Part shown: positions 5,901 through 7,947 of the stretch, in pieces
Numbering within the stretch: the stretch's first letter is position 1
Layout of the letters: the number at the start of each line of letters is the position of its first letter
From: SUG2458 sp051872335
GTDB taxonomy: Bacteria; Bacillota_I; Bacilli_A; RFN20; CAG-826
Direction of reading: 5' to 3'
DNA length: 7,947 bases
NCBI GenBank assembly: GCA_051872335.1
Contig: JBJEDT010000030.1
Span: forward strand, 1 to 7,947
Notes under the pieces: model-generated
Told to the model about the DNA's origin: nothing
The model's input: only the letters and a program-made list of their open reading frames with translations
The model's database searches: none
Position numbers and translations under genes: made by a program

Positions 5901-7322
5901 TTAATATCTAATCAAAATTGCCAAACAAATTAATCCAATAACAACAATTAAATTTATAATTATTAACCATTTTGATTTTTTAATCCAACTAAAATAATTC
6001 ATTCCAATCATAGAAAGGCCAATCAAAATCACAGGTGAAGTAGGAAAAATGACATTAGTATAGCCATCACCAAATAAATAAATTAAGACTAATAATTCCT
6101 TAGATAAATCAATACTAATACAAGATAAGATTCCCATAACAAATACTGCTTTTGCAGTTGATGAAGAAATAAAGAATTCTAGAATAAGAATAATAGCATA
6201 AAGCAATAAAGCTACAGCATAAATATTTTTACCTAAAACGACATTAGAAATACTATGTGCAATGGTGGCAAGAATTTGCCCTTCCTCTAAAATATATTTA
6301 ATACTTGATGCAAGTAAAATTAAAACTATTGCTGGTAAAGCAGCCACAATTCCATTAAGAAAACTTTTCATAACTTTTTTAAAATTATGTTCTGCAATAT
6401 ATCCTGCAACAATTCCACCAAACAAGAAAATTACTATGAGAAAAACAACAGTATAACTTCTTATTGCTTCTATTGAAGTAGCTATAATAATTGTAACAAT
6501 AACTAATAAAAGAAAAGTTAAATATGTATAAAAAATTCTTTTTTCATTTTCAATTGGTGCGTCATCTACTATATTATTTCTTTTCCTTTGGTCTGTTTCA
6601 AAGGTAGGTGATAAAGAAGGATTTTTAGTGATTCTTCGTATGTGAATAAAAATAAAACCTAACAATAACAAGTACATAATTATAAATACAAGAATTCTAA
6701 ACCATATATTGACCATTGGTGATACGCCTATTATTTCACTTGCTGTTATAACAGTAAATGGATTTGTAATTCCACTCGCAAAACCAAATCCAGTGGCTAC
6801 AATACAAACGAGAAATCCAGTAAAACCATCATATCCTAAAGAGATGCAAAGCATAACAATAATAGGTAATAAAGTTAATACTTCCTCAAATAAACCCAAA
6901 AGAGAACCAAATAACATAAAAATTAGTGTAATTATAGCAATTAATAATTTAGATTTGTTTATAAATTTAGTAATTAATTTTTTCACAATTACTTTTATGC
7001 CGTTTGTATCACCCATTATTTGAAATACTGCTGAAATAACTAATAAAAATAATGACAACATTAAAATTGTTAAACCATCTTTTGAAAAGAGAACTAGTAT
7101 AGGAGCAAAAATCCCTTTTAATATATTTATTCCTTTAGCATCAGTTAAGCTTATATAATTTGTATAATCAACTACACTATTACCTGAACTATCAATAGTA
7201 GTACCAAAAATTCCTCTTGGAATTAAATATGTTGAACCAATAGAAATAAAAATAAGTGATAATAGAATAATAACAACACTAATAAATGATTTTTTTGATA
7301 TATTCAATACTTTATTATCCAT
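5901..7322 (-). CDS. YfcC/DcuC-like membrane transporter (C4-dicarboxylate or amino-acid carrier family)
   Basis: The 473-residue product is an integral membrane protein with about 12 hydrophobic segments and the usual length of the YfcC group (PF03606, DcuC-like). Family landmarks: GFASGITNPFTVITASEI in the first half, preceded by LFEEVLTLLPIIVML, and GDGYTNVIFPTSPVILIGL from residue 418, close to the C-terminus. A charged cytoplasmic loop at about 225-255 (many K, R, D, E) separates the two halves. Members carry dicarboxylates, dipeptides or basic amino acids (arginine/ornithine-type exchange); the substrate cannot be read from the sequence. AAGGAGGA at 7338-7331 lies inside the last codons of the upstream reading frame, and the ATG overlaps that frame's end, so the two genes are coupled. 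No terminator is visible after its stop; transcription may run on into the small gene. Confidence 0.88.
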   Translation of the reverse strand: MDNKVLNISKKSFISVVIILLSLIFISIGSTYLIPRGIFGTTIDSSGNSVVDYTNYISLTDAKGINILKGIFAPILVLFSKDGLTILMLSLFLLVISAVFQIMGDTNGIKVIVKKLITKFINKSKLLIAIITLIFMLFGSLLGLFEEVLTLLPIIVMLCISLGYDGFTGFLVCIVATGFGFASGITNPFTVITASEIIGVSPMVNIWFRILVFIIMYLLLLGFIFIHIRRITKNPSLSPTFETDQRKRNNIVDDAPIENEKRIFYTYLTFLLLVIVTIIIATSIEAIRSYTVVFLIVIFLFGGIVAGYIAEHNFKKVMKSFLNGIVAALPAIVLILLASSIKYILEEGQILATIAHSISNVVLGKNIYAVALLLYAIILILEFFISSSTAKAVFVMGILSCISIDLSKELLVLIYLFGDGYTNVIFPTSPVILIGLSMIGMNYFSWIKKSKWLIIINLIVVIGLICLAILIRY

Positions 7323-7947
7323 TGTTTTTGTCCTCCTTATTTAAAAGATCAACTAAAAGTGACCACTTAACACATTGTTTCCTATTTTCAATTGGATAAA
7401 AATAATATAATTCTTCTTCATAATAGCACTCAAATTCTTTGCCACATGAAAAAGGTAAAGCTTTAAGTTGTTTAATTGGAATTACAAAATTCTTATCATT
7501 TTCATTAACTTTTCCATTAAATATAAAAGCATCTTTTGTTAAATTACATATTCCACTACCCTTTTGATTTAGTTTTTTATTTTTAAAATTATATTCATTA
7601 CGTTTACCTTACACGAAATATTCAAATCACTTTTTTCCAACATTTCTTTTTCATATTCAACTTGACGTTTGTATAAATCAGGTAAATCAACAATATTAAG
7701 TTCATTATTTTCAAAAGAATAATTATCTTTTACTTTAAGTTCAAAACCACAACAATTACATTTACACACAGATTTAGTTGTCTCAAGACTATATTCTTTT
7801 TTACATTTTGGACAAACATATATTACATTTTCAAGGCCTTTTAGTTTGTTTCTATTTTTATATATAAAATTATGATTCCTTGCATATTCAAATGTAATTG
7901 TCAATAATTTTGTGTAGTTTTTTATCGGTTGAAAATGTAGGTAATTA
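7315..7947 (-). pseudogene. C-terminal part of a PlsC-like acyltransferase with zinc ribbon; frameshifted and 5'-partial
   Basis: Two adjacent frames make one protein. The first is open from the right edge (7946) to a TAA at 7571-7569. The second, open from 7608, ends at a TAA at 7317-7315 that overlaps the transporter start. Adding one A in the short A-run at 7603-7605 joins them as ...NISCKVKRNEYNFKNKK... The joined sequence shows YKNRNKLKGLENVIYVCPKC (zinc ribbon, cysteines at about 7814-7749), then ALPFSCGKEFECYYEEELYYF and VKWSLLVDLL near the end. This resembles the tail of Firmicute 1-acylglycerol-3-phosphate acyltransferases that carry a C-terminal zinc ribbon; the catalytic HxxxxD domain would be outside the window, so the family call rests on the tail only. 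The frame after the break keeps sensible coding and holds the transporter's Shine-Dalgarno, so the lesion is recent or a sequencing error. A TTG at 7904 is not a needed start: the frame continues upstream. Confidence 0.65.

Noticed and set aside
6262..7023. Two plus-strand open frames within the transporter gene
   Set aside because: Both are antisense shadows of a membrane protein with strong family motifs on the minus strand.
683..7317. Possible reassignment of TGA to tryptophan, suggested by no TGA stop among nine genes
   Set aside because: Tryptophans in conserved positions are TGG, and genes have family-typical lengths without reading through any TGA; low GC and small sample explain the absence.

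Overview
The window is very AT-rich, uses the standard code (tryptophans are TGG, and TGA is neither a stop nor read through) and has strong AGGAGG-type ribosome binding sites. Gene content points to a low-GC Firmicute, perhaps an Erysipelotrichia- or RF39-like gut Bacillus or a Clostridium relative; this assignment is an inference. All ten genes lie on the minus strand, so transcription runs from the high to the low coordinates, and no intergenic gap exceeds about 115 bases.

Layout in transcription order. (1) 7947-7315: the C-terminal part of a zinc-ribbon protein resembling the tail of PlsC-like acyltransferases. It enters from outside the window and is broken by a one-base frameshift near 7603. 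It overlaps the start of (2) a YfcC/DcuC-type membrane transporter (7322-5901). (3) A strong promoter with a palindrome between its -35 and -10 boxes drives a small stand-alone protein homologous to the middle region of the fatty-acid kinase subunit FakA/YloV (5833-5582). A clear intrinsic terminator follows it (5574-5538). (4) A second, weaker promoter precedes a close-packed run of seven genes: M18 aminopeptidase (5469-4105), DJ-1/PfpI-family protein (4099-3554), zinc-ribbon membrane protein (3542-3009), DUF2804 protein (2947-1913), an unrecognised 161-residue protein (1903-1418), acyl-ACP thioesterase (1405-683), and an Abi_2-family HEPN protein (677 to beyond the left edge).

How the genes fit together. 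The metabolic theme is mixed: peptide turnover (aminopeptidase, transporter), protein or metabolite quality control (DJ-1) and lipid metabolism (thioesterase, PlsC-like tail, FakA-like domain). The most interesting item is the Abi_2 protein. It is an abortive-infection-type candidate with an intact HEPN RNase motif, and its ribosome binding site is fused to the stop codon of the thioesterase gene. In three successive junctions (DUF2804/161-aa gene, 161-aa gene/thioesterase, thioesterase/Abi_2) the TAG stop itself forms the first bases of the next Shine-Dalgarno sequence, which argues that these four genes are translated as a coupled unit. A functional link between the lipid gene and the defence-type gene is only a hypothesis.
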